From contig CAKSWC010000003.1 in assembly GCA_934511365.1 (NCBI GenBank), positions 1 through 64,000 of the forward strand: a stretch of DNA of 64,000 nt, written 5' to 3'. The DNA is from an uncultured Eubacteriales bacterium. GTDB lineage: Bacteria > Bacillota > Clostridia > Oscillospirales > Acutalibacteraceae. A program made the position numbers and the translations under genes. The notes beneath the pieces are model-generated. The model searched no databases and was not told where the DNA came from. It saw only the letters and a list, made by a program, of their open reading frames with translations. This document shows positions 7,914 through 16,050 of this stretch, one piece after another. How positions within the stretch are numbered: the stretch's first letter is position 1; the number at the start of each line of letters is the position of its first letter.

Positions 7914-7956
7914 AAAAATCACCTCGTTTCATCATATGAAAAAGGTGATTTTTGTG
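7911..7956 (-). promoter_or_regulatory. Long hairpin burying the ribosome binding site of the downstream gene
   Basis: Perfect 14-bp arms CACAAAAATCACCT (7911-7924) and AGGTGATTTTTGTG (7943-7956), extended inward by TTTCAT/ATGAAA to a near-continuous 20-bp stem. On the minus strand the 3' arm contains both the AGGTGA Shine-Dalgarno and the GTG start. It lies ~55 bp downstream of the rnpB 3' end. Confidence 0.7.
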
Positions 7957-8009
7957 ATATAAGGATTTGCCTGCCGCAAAAAGCAACAGGCGAAAATTTA
8001 TGAAAAAAG

Positions 8010-8352
8010 TGAGTAAATCTGTAAGCCGAGTTCTGTCTTTTAAGGCAATCATCTTTCTCGACGTACAGTTGCCTGCACGCTCTAGCCACCTGTTGAATAT
8101 ACGTCCAGCTGACGCGCAAAAAAGCATTCGGTCGGTGTTGCTTCGGATAGGGTTTACATGGCCGTGCAGTCTCCTGCACGCCGGTGAGCTCTTACCTCGC
8201 CTTTCCATCCTTACCGCAAAAGCGGCGGTTTATTTCTGTTGCACTTTCCCTAAGGTCACCCTCGGCGGCCGTTAGCCGTTATCCTGCTGTTTGAAGCTCG
8301 GACTTTCCTCAGAGCTGTGTAGCACGCTCCGCGACTGCCCAATTTACTCACA
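8010..8352 (-). ncRNA. rnpB: RNase P RNA (bacterial class A-like)
   Basis: The minus strand carries the hallmark blocks of RNase P RNA: GAGGAAAGTCCGAGCTTC near the 5' end, GCCTAAG-type core replaced by GTGACCTTAGGGAAAGTGC, the ACAGAAATAAACCGCC segment, GGTAAGGATGGAAAGGCGAG, AGAGCTCACCGGC, and AGAACTCGGCTTACAG at the 3' end. GAGTAAAT at the 5' end and ATTTACTC at the 3' end pair as helix P1 and are followed by ACTTTTTT, giving built-in termination. RNase P matures the 5' ends of tRNAs with the RnpA protein. End coordinates are good to a few bases. Confidence 0.97.
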
Positions 8353-8358
8353 GACGAT

Positions 8359-8387
8359 ATTTTACACCAAATGCTGTCTAAAGTCAA
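8359..8387 (-). promoter_or_regulatory. rnpB promoter
   Basis: On the minus strand TTGACT (8387-8382), 17-bp spacer, TAAAAT (8364-8359), placing the start at about 8352. The -35 box overlaps the folT stop codon. Confidence 0.75.
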
Positions 8388-8905
8388 TTTTGTTTCATGA
8401 TTTTTTTAATGAGCTTTCCGAGCTTTTCAAGCAGGAGAAAAATAAAAACCAAATGAACGGCTGCATACCCCAAACTCTGCGGCCAGCGAACCGCAAGCTG
8501 AGAAAGATATGGCGCGCCGGATATGTAGGATATCCAATATGAATTGAGAAGGAAAGAACAACCGCATTGAACCGTCAAAACAGCACAAACGGCTTTTATC
8601 GGCCTAATCTTTTCTTTGAGCAAAAGTCCCCAGATAATGCCGGAAATCACCGCAGTGAGTGTAAAGCCCGGAAAATATGTTCCGCTTGGAAAAAGCAGTG
8701 CCCCGATAAGGTCACCGGCACCGTAAACCGCTGCGGCACCCAAGGGCCCGTAAAGATGGGCGGCGAGCATTACGGGAACAAAAGAGAATCCGAATTTAAG
8801 ATTCCAAAGCTGAACGGAAAGAAACCTCGAAAGAACAACTTGCAGCGCGATGAGGACGGCAAGGCAGACGAGAGTTTCAAGGGTGTTGTTACTTCTTTTT
8901 TTCAA
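8384..8905 (-). CDS. folT: Folate ECF transporter substrate-binding (S) component
   Basis: 173 residues, five to six hydrophobic helices, with the ECF S-component pattern ALQVVLSRFLSVQLWNLKFGFSFVP and the GAGDLIGALLFPSG...FFPGFT-like loop (here YFPGFTLTA) typical of FolT. S components bind the vitamin with high affinity and pair with a shared EcfA/A'/T energising module encoded elsewhere. The TTG start has GGAGG 8 bp upstream. The tetrahydrofolate riboswitch in the leader independently supports folate as substrate and shows folate-responsive control. Confidence 0.93.
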   Translation of the reverse strand: MKKRSNNTLETLVCLAVLIALQVVLSRFLSVQLWNLKFGFSFVPVMLAAHLYGPLGAAAVYGAGDLIGALLFPSGTYFPGFTLTAVISGIIWGLLLKEKIRPIKAVCAVLTVQCGCSFLLNSYWISYISGAPYLSQLAVRWPQSLGYAAVHLVFIFLLLEKLGKLIKKIMKQN

Positions 8906-8993
8906 GAAAAAAACCTCCTTTTCTCTCGCTGTTAGGAGAATAAAGGAAGCCGGAGCCGTTTTGAAATGTATAACGGCTCATTCCGATATTTCA

Positions 8994-9092
8994 ACAGCGG
9001 GATGCGGCCGTTTTACCGCAGGATGAACCATTTCGTTTCTGAGACAACTCCCCGTTCTCAGAACACTGAAACGCAAAACGGCCTACTCTGTT
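8994..9092 (-). promoter_or_regulatory. Tetrahydrofolate riboswitch upstream of folT
   Basis: On the minus strand the conserved blocks appear in order: GAGTAGGCCG, TTTTGCGTT, the CTGAGAACGGGGAGTTGTCTC arm, ACGAAA, CCTGCGGTAAAACGGCCGC and ATCCCGC. The GGCCGTTTT/AAAACGGCC pairing is the long P2-type helix and GCGTT/GCGGT are the ligand-site joins. A further hairpin (GAGCCGTT / AACGGCTC, ~8953-8980) between the aptamer and folT is the likely expression platform. It lacks a clear U-run. Confidence 0.88.
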
Positions 9093-9265
9093 AATTTTAA
9101 ATTACCACAAATCAACTGATAAGCGCCAACCTTAACGTGAATATTGCGCTTTCAATTCAATCGCAGTTATCTATCAAGATAGCACGCAGAGCACGGCCTG
9201 TCAACAGCATAAAGAAAAAATTATAAAAAAATGCTTTCTTATGGCGTAAAATGTGAAAATAGTGC

Positions 9266-9294
9266 TTGACAAACAGACGGAAGTTTAGTATAAT
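9266..9294 (+). promoter_or_regulatory. Promoter of the ylxM-ffh-rpsP-khpA operon
   Basis: TTGACA (9266-9271), 17-bp spacer, TATAAT (9289-9294): a perfect vegetative promoter, 58 bp before ylxM. Confidence 0.85.
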
Positions 9295-9351
9295 AGCAAA
9301 GCTGTAAAGGAGAATGTCTTTACACTTCTGGTGTAACGGGAGGGAATTTTA

Positions 9352-9714
9352 ATGGCGAAGAATCTTGATGTAACATTGCTTTTTGATATTTATGGCGAAA
9401 TGCTTACTGAAAAGCAGCACGATTTTATTGTTTACTATTATGAAGATGACCTCTCTCTTTCTGAAATTGCCCAGAATGAGGGCATTACGCGCCAAGGCGT
9501 CAGGGACTCAATTAAAAGGGCAGAAAACCAGCTCTTCCTTTTTGAGGAAAAGCTCGGACTCAAAAAACGCTTTGAAGAACTCAAAAACGGACTTGATGAA
9601 ATTTCACGCATGACTGAGATAATTAATGAAGTCAATATGAAAACCATTCTTTCCCGTGAAATTAATGACGCAACAACGCGAATCGGCGTTATTGTTAAAA
9701 TGATTTCAGAATAA
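9352..9714 (+). CDS. ylxM: YlxM/p13-family helix-turn-helix protein (UPF0122)
   Basis: 120 residues, start ATG with GGGAGGG upstream. The N-terminal half carries a sigma-70 region-4-like helix-turn-helix (TEKQHDFIVYYYEDDLSLSEIAQ, then GITRQGVRDSIKRAE), followed by a coiled-coil-prone tail. YlxM is encoded before ffh across Firmicutes and has been shown in streptococci to associate with and stimulate SRP GTPase activity. Here it is 19 bp before ffh, the conserved order. Confidence 0.92.
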   Translation: MAKNLDVTLLFDIYGEMLTEKQHDFIVYYYEDDLSLSEIAQNEGITRQGVRDSIKRAENQLFLFEEKLGLKKRFEELKNGLDEISRMTEIINEVNMKTILSREINDATTRIGVIVKMISE

Positions 9715-9733
9715 TCTTAAAAGGACTGATACA

Positions 9734-11110
9734 ATGGCATTTGAAGGCCTTTCCGAACGGCTTGAAGCTGCGTTCAAACGACTCAAAAGCAAAGGCTCGC
9801 TCACAGAAAGCGATGTCAAGGACGCCATGAGGGAAGTCCGCCTTGCTTTGCTTGAAGCGGACGTTAACTATAAAGTTGCAAGAGATTTTACAAAAACCGT
9901 TACCGAACGCGCAATCGGCGCAAAGGTTATGGAAAGCCTCACTCCGTCGCAGATGGTTATTAAAATCGTCAACGAAGAGCTGACGAATCTTATGGGCGGA
10001 ACGAAGGCACGTCTGAACACCGCGAATCATCCGCCAACAATCGTAATGATGTGCGGCCTTCAGGGTTCCGGTAAAACAACACACAGCGCAAAACTTGCGC
10101 TTATGCTCAAAAATCAAGGTCACAGGCCGCTGCTTGTTGCCTGCGACGTTTACCGCCCGGCTGCAATTAAACAGCTTCAGGTTGTTGGAGAAAAAGCAGG
10201 GGTTCCTGTTTTTGAAATGGGGCAGGGCAATCCCGTTGAAATAGCCAAAAACGCCGTTGCACTTGCAAAAGATCATGGCTATGACTATGTTTTTCTTGAC
10301 ACCGCCGGTCGTCTCCATGTTGACGAGGAGCTCATGAATGAGCTGAAAAATATCAAAAGCGAGGTTAAGCCTCACGAGATTTTGCTTGTTGTTGACTCCA
10401 TGACCGGTCAGGACGCTGTGAATGTTGCAACATCTTTTAATGAAGCACTCGGCATCGACGGTCTTATTCTCACAAAGCTTGACGGTGACACAAGAGGAGG
10501 CGCGGCTCTTTCCGCAAGAGCCGTAACAGGGAAGCCTATTAAATTTGTCGGTACCGGCGAAAAGCTTGGTGATCTTGATGTTTTTCACCCGGACAGGATG
10601 GCCTCAAGAATCCTCGGCATGGGTGATATGCTCTCGCTCATTGAAAAGGCTGAACAGGAGCTTGACGAAAAGAAAGCAAGAGAGCTTGAACAGAAGCTGC
10701 GCAAAAACAAATTTGATTTGAACGATCTTCTTGATCAGCTTCAGCAGATGCGTAAGATGGGCTCTATTAAAGATCTGCTTAAAATGATTCCCGGCGTTGG
10801 AAGAAAAATTGATGACGTTGAGGTTGACGAGCGTCAGTTTGACCGGATGCAGGCAATCATTCTTTCAATGACGCCGGGCGAAAGAAAAAAGCCCGACATC
10901 ATCAATCCTTCGAGAAAACGCAGGATAGCGGCTGGCTGCGGAATGCAGGTTGAGGACGTTAACCGTCTGCTTTCCCAGTATCGCCAGATGCAAAAAATGT
11001 TCAAACAGTTCAACGGCAAAACGACCAAAAAGATGCGCCGCAGAATGATGAATATGCCCGGAATGAACGGCTTCGGCGGCCCCGGCGGTCCTTCCGGATT
11101 CCCGATGTAA
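9734..11110 (+). CDS. ffh: Signal recognition particle GTPase Ffh
   Basis: 458 residues. N domain with ALLEADV, then the GTPase domain: P-loop GLQGSGKTT (residues 108-116), DTAGRLHVD, TKLDGDTRGGAAL, and GxGEKLGDLDVFHPDRMASRILG before the methionine-rich M domain (QQMRKMGSIKDLLKMIPG, with RRRIAAG-type SRP RNA-binding helix). The tail ends in a Met/Gly-rich NMPGMNGFGGPGGPSG. Ffh binds signal peptides and SRP RNA and docks with FtsY at the membrane. Second gene of the ylxM-ffh-rpsP-khpA operon. Confidence 0.98.
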   Translation: MAFEGLSERLEAAFKRLKSKGSLTESDVKDAMREVRLALLEADVNYKVARDFTKTVTERAIGAKVMESLTPSQMVIKIVNEELTNLMGGTKARLNTANHPPTIVMMCGLQGSGKTTHSAKLALMLKNQGHRPLLVACDVYRPAAIKQLQVVGEKAGVPVFEMGQGNPVEIAKNAVALAKDHGYDYVFLDTAGRLHVDEELMNELKNIKSEVKPHEILLVVDSMTGQDAVNVATSFNEALGIDGLILTKLDGDTRGGAALSARAVTGKPIKFVGTGEKLGDLDVFHPDRMASRILGMGDMLSLIEKAEQELDEKKARELEQKLRKNKFDLNDLLDQLQQMRKMGSIKDLLKMIPGVGRKIDDVEVDERQFDRMQAIILSMTPGERKKPDIINPSRKRRIAAGCGMQVEDVNRLLSQYRQMQKMFKQFNGKTTKKMRRRMMNMPGMNGFGGPGGPSGFPM

Positions 11111-11206
11111 AATCGGTTTTTATCAGTTAACAACACGCCTTAAAAAACAAAATCTAATGCGTGTTCAATAAATTTTTATTTCATATATTTTTTGGAGGTA
11201 ACAAAA

Positions 11207-11452
11207 ATGGCAGTTAAAATCAGACTTCGCCGCATGGGTGCAAAGAAGGCTCCGTTCTATCGTGTTGTTGTTGCGGATTCAAGATATCCCCGCGATGGAC
11301 GTTTCATTGAGGAAATCGGTTATTACAACCCCATGAAAGAGCCGGGCGAAATCAAAATCGATGGCGAAAAGGCACAGAAGTGGATCGCTAACGGCGCTCA
11401 GCCCACTGATACCGTTAAGGCTCTTCTTAAAAAGTGCGACATCATTAAATAA
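11207..11452 (+). CDS. rpsP: 30S ribosomal protein S16
   Basis: 81 residues starting MAVKIRLRRMGAKKAPFYRV, the universal S16 N-terminus. The ATG at 11207 has GGAGG at a standard distance; an upstream in-frame TTG at 11192 lies before that site and is not used. ADSRYPRDGRFIEEIGYYNP is the family signature. A 96-bp gap separates it from ffh, without an evident terminator. Confidence 0.97.
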   Translation: MAVKIRLRRMGAKKAPFYRVVVADSRYPRDGRFIEEIGYYNPMKEPGEIKIDGEKAQKWIANGAQPTDTVKALLKKCDIIK

Positions 11453-11469
11453 GTTTGGAGGTACTCGCC

Positions 11470-11703
11470 TTGAAAGAGTTACTCATTACAATCGCGGCCG
11501 GTCTTGTTGACGAGCCGGAAAAGGTAACTGTTGACGTTGACGATATCAACGATGAAGGCGTAATCGTTTATCACCTTCATGTTGCTGCCGATGATATGGG
11601 CAGAGTTATCGGAAAGCAGGGCAGAATCGCAAAGGCTATCCGAACTGTTATGCGCGCAACCGCCAACAGAAACGACCAGAAAGTCATGGTTGAAATTGAT
11701 TGA
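11470..11703 (+). CDS. khpA: KH-domain RNA-binding protein KhpA (YlqC)
   Basis: 77 residues from the TTG at 11470, chosen because GGAGG (11457-11461) lies 8 bp before it. One type II KH domain with the GxxG loop in DMGRVIGKQGRIAKAIRTV. KhpA forms a complex with KhpB/EloR, binds many RNAs and influences cell elongation and division in Firmicutes. It follows rpsP, as is usual, and ends the operon at a terminator. Confidence 0.93.
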   Translation: MKELLITIAAGLVDEPEKVTVDVDDINDEGVIVYHLHVAADDMGRVIGKQGRIAKAIRTVMRATANRNDQKVMVEID

Positions 11704-11704
11704 T

Positions 11705-11752
11705 GAAAAAGGGAAATTGCGTTTTTGCAGTCTCCCTTTTCTCTTTTTTGAC
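11705..11752 (+). terminator. Terminator of the ylxM-ffh-rpsP-khpA operon
   Basis: AAAAAGGGA paired with TCCCTTTT across a ~20-base loop, followed by CTCTTTTTT, directly after the khpA stop. Confidence 0.7.
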
Positions 11753-11774
11753 AAATTGTTGCCTTTTCCGGCTA

Positions 11775-11804
11775 TTGACATATCTTTATAATAAGTGTTA
11801 AAAT
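11775..11804 (+). promoter_or_regulatory. Promoter of the phosphoglucomutase gene
   Basis: TTGACA (11775-11780), 18-bp spacer, TAAAAT (11799-11804), 35 bp before the ATG, with GGAGG in between. Confidence 0.75.
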
Positions 11805-11838
11805 AGTCAATGAATTAAATATATCGGAGGTATTTTCA

Positions 11839-13554
11839 ATGAATGACATAAATGCTCTTTATTCACTTTGGTGCGAAAAGGTTGTTGCTGATCCCGATCT
11901 TGAAAAAGAACTTTCATCAATAGAAGGAAAGGCCGAGGAAATTAATGATAGGTTTTACAGAAACCTTGAGTTTGGAACGGCCGGACTGCGCGGTATTATT
12001 GGAGCCGGAACAAACAGAATGAATGTTTACACCGTTAACCAGGCAACTCAGGGTCTTGCTTCCTATCTTCTCAGCGAATATGAATCGCCCTCTGTTGCCA
12101 TTGCGTATGATTCAAGAATCAAGTCAACGGATTTTGCAAAAAGTGCCGCCGGTGTGCTTGCTGCCAACGGAATAAAGGTTTATATCTATCCGGAGCTTGT
12201 TCCAACTCCAATGCTTTCCTTTGCGGTCAGAGAGCTTCACTGCAAGGGCGGAATAATCATCACCGCAAGCCACAATCCGGCCGAATATAACGGCTATAAG
12301 TGCTATGACCCCGAGGGCTATCAGATGACTGATGAAGCGGCGGCAAGAACATATGATTTTATTCTGAAAACCGATATGTTTTCCGGAGTTAAATCAATGG
12401 ACTTTGAAAAGGGCATTGAAAGCGGTCTCATCGAATATATCGGTGACGAGGTTGTTCAGAATTTCTATGACTGCGTTGAAAAATGCTGCCTTTCAAAGGA
12501 ATTTACCGCAAGAACCGATTTGCGCGTTATTTATACACCGCTCAACGGAACCGGAAACAAGCACGTTCGCGCAATGCTCAAACGCATAGGTATTAAAAAT
12601 GTCAGCGTTGTTAAAGAACAGGAATATCCGGACGGAAATTTCCCAACCTGTCCTTATCCCAATCCGGAGATTAAGCAGGTTTTTGAATGTGCAATTAAAA
12701 TGACCGAGAATGAAAAGGCCGATTTGCTCCTTGCAACCGACCCCGACTGCGACAGAGTCGGAATAGCTGTTCTCGATAATGGCGATTATAAGCTTATGAC
12801 CGGAAACGAGGTTGGGGTGCTTCTTGCTGAATATCTCCTTTCAAGAAGAAAGGAACTCGGAACGCTGCCCAAAAACGCCGTTGTTGTCAAGTCATTTGTA
12901 ACAACTGACCTTGTTGACATTGTCTGCAAAAAGTACGGAGCTTCAGTCAAAAAGCTTCTCACCGGATTTAAATATATCGGCGAATACATCACTGAGCTTG
13001 AAGCTAAAGGTGAAGCTGACCGCTTTGTTGTCGGTATGGAGGAAAGTTATGGTTATCTTTCCGGAATCCACGCAAGAGACAAGGACGCTGTTGTTGCGTC
13101 AACTCTTATTTGTGAGATGGCGGCTTATTATAAAGAAAAAGGCATAAGCCTTTACGAAAAAATGCAGGAAATTTATGCAGAGCACGGCTATTATCTCAAC
13201 CGCGTTGAAAGTTTCGAGTTCAAAGGCGAAACCGGAATGGAAAAAATGGCTCAGATTATGGAGTCGCTCAGAAAGAGCAGTCCCTCTTTCATTGCCGGCT
13301 ATGAGGTTCTTGAATCTTCTGATTACAAAAAGAGCGAAACTCTCAATCATAAAACCGGCGCAGTGTCAAAAATTGATTTGCCGAAGTCAAATGTTCTCTC
13401 GTTTGCGCTCGCAAACTCAAACGGTGTAATCATTCGCCCGAGCGGAACGGAACCAAAAATCAAGGTCTATTTCACCGCAAGGGGAAAGACAAAGGAAGAA
13501 GCGGAAAAAATCTTTGCTTCGCTTTCCAGTGACATGAAGCAGTATTTGAAATAA
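11839..13554 (+). CDS. pgcA: Alpha-phosphoglucomutase/phosphomannomutase
   Basis: 571 residues, the length of the Firmicutes PgcA type. Catalytic phosphoserine loop GIIITASHNPAEYNGYK, magnesium loop ATDPDCDRVGIA, sugar-binding loop GMEESYGYLSG and the phosphate-binding C-terminal motif RPSGTEPKIKVYF. The enzyme interconverts glucose-6-phosphate and glucose-1-phosphate for UDP-glucose and cell-envelope polymers such as teichoic-acid glycolipid anchors. It has its own promoter and a GGAGG site. Confidence 0.95.
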   Translation: MNDINALYSLWCEKVVADPDLEKELSSIEGKAEEINDRFYRNLEFGTAGLRGIIGAGTNRMNVYTVNQATQGLASYLLSEYESPSVAIAYDSRIKSTDFAKSAAGVLAANGIKVYIYPELVPTPMLSFAVRELHCKGGIIITASHNPAEYNGYKCYDPEGYQMTDEAAARTYDFILKTDMFSGVKSMDFEKGIESGLIEYIGDEVVQNFYDCVEKCCLSKEFTARTDLRVIYTPLNGTGNKHVRAMLKRIGIKNVSVVKEQEYPDGNFPTCPYPNPEIKQVFECAIKMTENEKADLLLATDPDCDRVGIAVLDNGDYKLMTGNEVGVLLAEYLLSRRKELGTLPKNAVVVKSFVTTDLVDIVCKKYGASVKKLLTGFKYIGEYITELEAKGEADRFVVGMEESYGYLSGIHARDKDAVVASTLICEMAAYYKEKGISLYEKMQEIYAEHGYYLNRVESFEFKGETGMEKMAQIMESLRKSSPSFIAGYEVLESSDYKKSETLNHKTGAVSKIDLPKSNVLSFALANSNGVIIRPSGTEPKIKVYFTARGKTKEEAEKIFASLSSDMKQYLK

Positions 13555-13577
13555 AAGCAAAAGGAAGGTTAACAATA

Positions 13578-13817
13578 ATGTTTCCGAAAAAAATGGTCAA
13601 AGTTATTTGCCTGATTCTTGCGGCACTCATGATTCTAAGCGGCGTGGCCGTTTTGATTCAGGTCTTTGCCGCAGACATTCCGGCGGCTAATGCTCTGGCG
13701 ATACCCGCAACCGGAGAAAACGATATGGACACGATTGTTCCCATTGCGCTGATTGCCGCGGCGGTTCTTGCGATTGCAGCGTGTTTGATTATTCCGAAGA
13801 TTAAAAATAAGAAATAG
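13578..13817 (+). CDS. Tiny exported protein with sortase-signal-like C-terminus
   Basis: 79 residues: basic start and signal-peptide-like helix (VKVICLILAALMILSGVAVLI, broken here only for reading) ending near VFAADIPAANA, then IPATGEN followed by a hydrophobic segment and a PKIKNKK tail. IPATGE + hydrophobic helix + basic tail is the layout of an LPxTG-type cell-wall sorting signal with I in the first position. After signal cleavage only ~10 residues would precede the motif. It may instead simply be a two-helix membrane peptide. It is 23 bp after pgcA, with AAGGAAGG as ribosome binding site. Confidence 0.6.
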   Translation: MFPKKMVKVICLILAALMILSGVAVLIQVFAADIPAANALAIPATGENDMDTIVPIALIAAAVLAIAACLIIPKIKNKK

Positions 13818-13835
13818 TGTCAACATAATACTGAT

Positions 13836-13885
13836 AAATGCCGTTCTTTTGTCGAATTCGCACAAAAAACCGGCATTTGTTTTTC
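13836..13885 (+). terminator. Terminator after the pgcA unit
   Basis: AAATGCCG paired with CGGCATTT, followed by GTTTTTCT, 19 bp past the small-protein stop. Confidence 0.75.
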
Positions 13886-13907
13886 TGCCTGATTTTATTG
13901 TTTTTCC

Positions 13908-13936
13908 TTGTAAACGTCTTTGAATAATGTTAAAAT
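13908..13936 (+). promoter_or_regulatory. Promoter of the secreted hydrolase gene
   Basis: TTGTAA (13908-13913), 17-bp spacer, TAAAAT (13931-13936). Confidence 0.55.
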
Positions 13937-13989
13937 ATAGCGTTAGAATTTTGCGGCTATTGTCGCTGCTTTTGGAGGAATATGACAAT

Positions 13990-15924
13990 ATGAAAAAGCT
14001 GATTTCGGTGGTTCTATGTTTTATCCTGCTGTTTTCTTCTGTCTGCATGGCGTCTGCCGGCTTTGATAACAGCGAATACAACGGTTACCCGGTAATTGTT
14101 GTTCCGGGCTACAGCTCTTCCGCTCAGTACCGTATTGACGAAAACGGGAACAAGGTTCATGTCTGGGGAGTTGATATGAATGAAATACTTGCTGCCCTTT
14201 TCAAAAACATTGTTAAGGTCGGCATTGACATCGGAGCGCTTGCAACCGGTGACGGAAAAGCGCTTGGAGAAACAGTCGGAAAAGAGTTTGTCAAGCTCTA
14301 TTATGATATGGCTTGCAATCCGGACGGCTCAAGCGTATATCCGCTTCAAAGATATTGCGTTACCGCTGAGGAGAGTAACCGCGCCGTAATGCTCAAAAAA
14401 TATGACGGCGAGCTTACCTATCAGCACGAAACCGAAATTCTTGGCGAATATGCAAAGTATATCGGTGATGAGAACATTTATAACTTCAACTGCGATTTCA
14501 GAATGGGTGCGCCTTTCTGTGCAAAGCAGCTTGACGAATTCATTCAGTCTGTCAAGGAATACTCAGGCAAGGACAAGGTAAATATTTTTGCTGTATCCCA
14601 CGGCGGACAGGTCACGGGTACCTATCTCACCCTTTATGGTGAAAAGGGCGATGTCAACAACGCCGTAATGACTGTTCCGGCTCTCGGTGGCGCGGGTATC
14701 GCATATAACCTTCTTGCCGACAACATTGAGTTTGACGAGGAATGCCTTCTGCGCTTTGTTGAGCACGGGATGATGTTTGAAACCGACTTCAACTGGCTTG
14801 TCCGCGCAAATGAGCTTGGTTTCCTTGATGAGGTGCTCAATACTCTTGCTCCCTATGCAAGACAGGTTCTCGGTTATTGGGGCAGCATTTGGGATTTTTG
14901 CCCGACTGAGTTTTATGAAGAAATGAAGGCCAAAAACCTTGATCCCGTTGAAAGTGCTGAACTTATTAAAAAGAGCGATTATATGCATTATGAGGTGATG
15001 CCGGACTTTTCAAACGGCTTTAAACGCGCCCAGAAAGCCGGAACCGATGTTTATATTGTTGCCGGCTATGATAATAAAGTTGTTACGGGACTTAACCAGA
15101 GTTCAGACGGAATAATCACAATTAATTCCGCAACCGGAGCAACGGCAGCACCTTTGGGTCAGCGCTTTTCTGACGGCTATACCCAAAAAGTTGACACCGG
15201 ATTTTATCAGGTTTCGCCGTCAATGACAGTTGACGCGTCAACCTCATATCTTCCGAATCATACATGGTTCATTGAAAACTTTTTCCACGGAATGATCTAT
15301 AAGGATCCGTATACGGCACAGCTTCTTAAAACGCTGCTTTTGACAGAGAAAATTAAGGATGTTCATTCCTCAGCTCAGTATCCGCAGTTCCACGCAACAA
15401 CCAATAAATCACATTCGGTTCATGCAATGTTCAACAACAGCACCGAAGGCTATGTTAGTTCAAAAGACACGGCGGTTGTAATTAAGAATCTTTCAGAAAA
15501 ATATAAGATGAAGATTACCTCGATTTCCGCACGCGGCCTTGACATTAAGTTTGCCGGTTCAATTTTTACAAAAGTTCTAAAACCCGGGGAGAGCGTTGAA
15601 GTCAAGTTCACTGGAAAAATTCCGGAGCTTTCGCTTGCAAACTTTGACCTTGTTGTTGATTATACACTTATCGGCAGCGCAACCCCGCTCGGTGAGAGGC
15701 TGTTTAACTTTACAATAATGAACGGTGACTCTGTGAAATATGACCCGGAAAAGCCCTATGTTTCTGCAAACCTTGTCAGCGATTTCAACAAGCTCCTTGA
15801 TGAGGACAGCAACAATATTCTCACAAAAACAGGCAGCAAAACATTGTTTGAAATGCTTTATAACATTATTTGGCCGTTTGCAAAGTATATTATTGACTTT
15901 GTCAGAATGATAAAAGGCCATTGA
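13990..15924 (+). CDS. Large secreted alpha/beta-hydrolase (lipase/esterase-like)
   Basis: 644 residues from the ATG at 13990, which follows GGAGG and opens a classic signal peptide (MKKLISVVLCFILLFSSVCM...ASAGF). The mature protein begins with PVIVVPGYSSSAQY (oxyanion-hole region) and has the nucleophile elbow NIFAVSHGGQVTGTY, with a Ser in SHGG; a likely His lies in the block ending LPNHTWFIENFFHGM. This resembles LCAT/PGAP1-like or class I lipases, but the substrate is unknown. The ~150 residues after that form a beta-rich domain (VHAMFNNSTEGYVSS, VVIKNLSEKY) and the very C-terminus is hydrophobic. A clear paralogue occupies 62221-64000. Confidence 0.75.
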   Translation: MKKLISVVLCFILLFSSVCMASAGFDNSEYNGYPVIVVPGYSSSAQYRIDENGNKVHVWGVDMNEILAALFKNIVKVGIDIGALATGDGKALGETVGKEFVKLYYDMACNPDGSSVYPLQRYCVTAEESNRAVMLKKYDGELTYQHETEILGEYAKYIGDENIYNFNCDFRMGAPFCAKQLDEFIQSVKEYSGKDKVNIFAVSHGGQVTGTYLTLYGEKGDVNNAVMTVPALGGAGIAYNLLADNIEFDEECLLRFVEHGMMFETDFNWLVRANELGFLDEVLNTLAPYARQVLGYWGSIWDFCPTEFYEEMKAKNLDPVESAELIKKSDYMHYEVMPDFSNGFKRAQKAGTDVYIVAGYDNKVVTGLNQSSDGIITINSATGATAAPLGQRFSDGYTQKVDTGFYQVSPSMTVDASTSYLPNHTWFIENFFHGMIYKDPYTAQLLKTLLLTEKIKDVHSSAQYPQFHATTNKSHSVHAMFNNSTEGYVSSKDTAVVIKNLSEKYKMKITSISARGLDIKFAGSIFTKVLKPGESVEVKFTGKIPELSLANFDLVVDYTLIGSATPLGERLFNFTIMNGDSVKYDPEKPYVSANLVSDFNKLLDEDSNNILTKTGSKTLFEMLYNIIWPFAKYIIDFVRMIKGH

Positions 15925-15931
15925 TTCAATG

Positions 15932-15979
15932 AATCCGGCACTGAAATAAGAAATTCTCTTATTCACTGCCGGATTTTTA
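15932..15979 (+). terminator. Terminator after the secreted hydrolase
   Basis: AATCCGGCA / TGCCGGATT arms extended inward by CTGAAATAAG / CTTATTCA, followed by TTTTAATTT. Confidence 0.8.
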
Positions 15980-15991
15980 ATTTGTCTGTTA

Positions 15992-16020
15992 TTGATTTAC
16001 CTGTGCAAATATGTTAGGAT
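15992..16020 (+). promoter_or_regulatory. Promoter of the SDR/OYE pair
   Basis: TTGATT (15992-15997), 17-bp spacer, TAGGAT (16015-16020). A moderate match. Confidence 0.45.
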
Positions 16021-16050
16021 ATACTTAGTCTGAGTCTTGGAGGAAAAAAG

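Noticed and set aside
9695..10588. 297-residue minus-strand ORF opposite ffh
   Set aside because: Complement of the highly conserved ffh gene; no motif or start signal.
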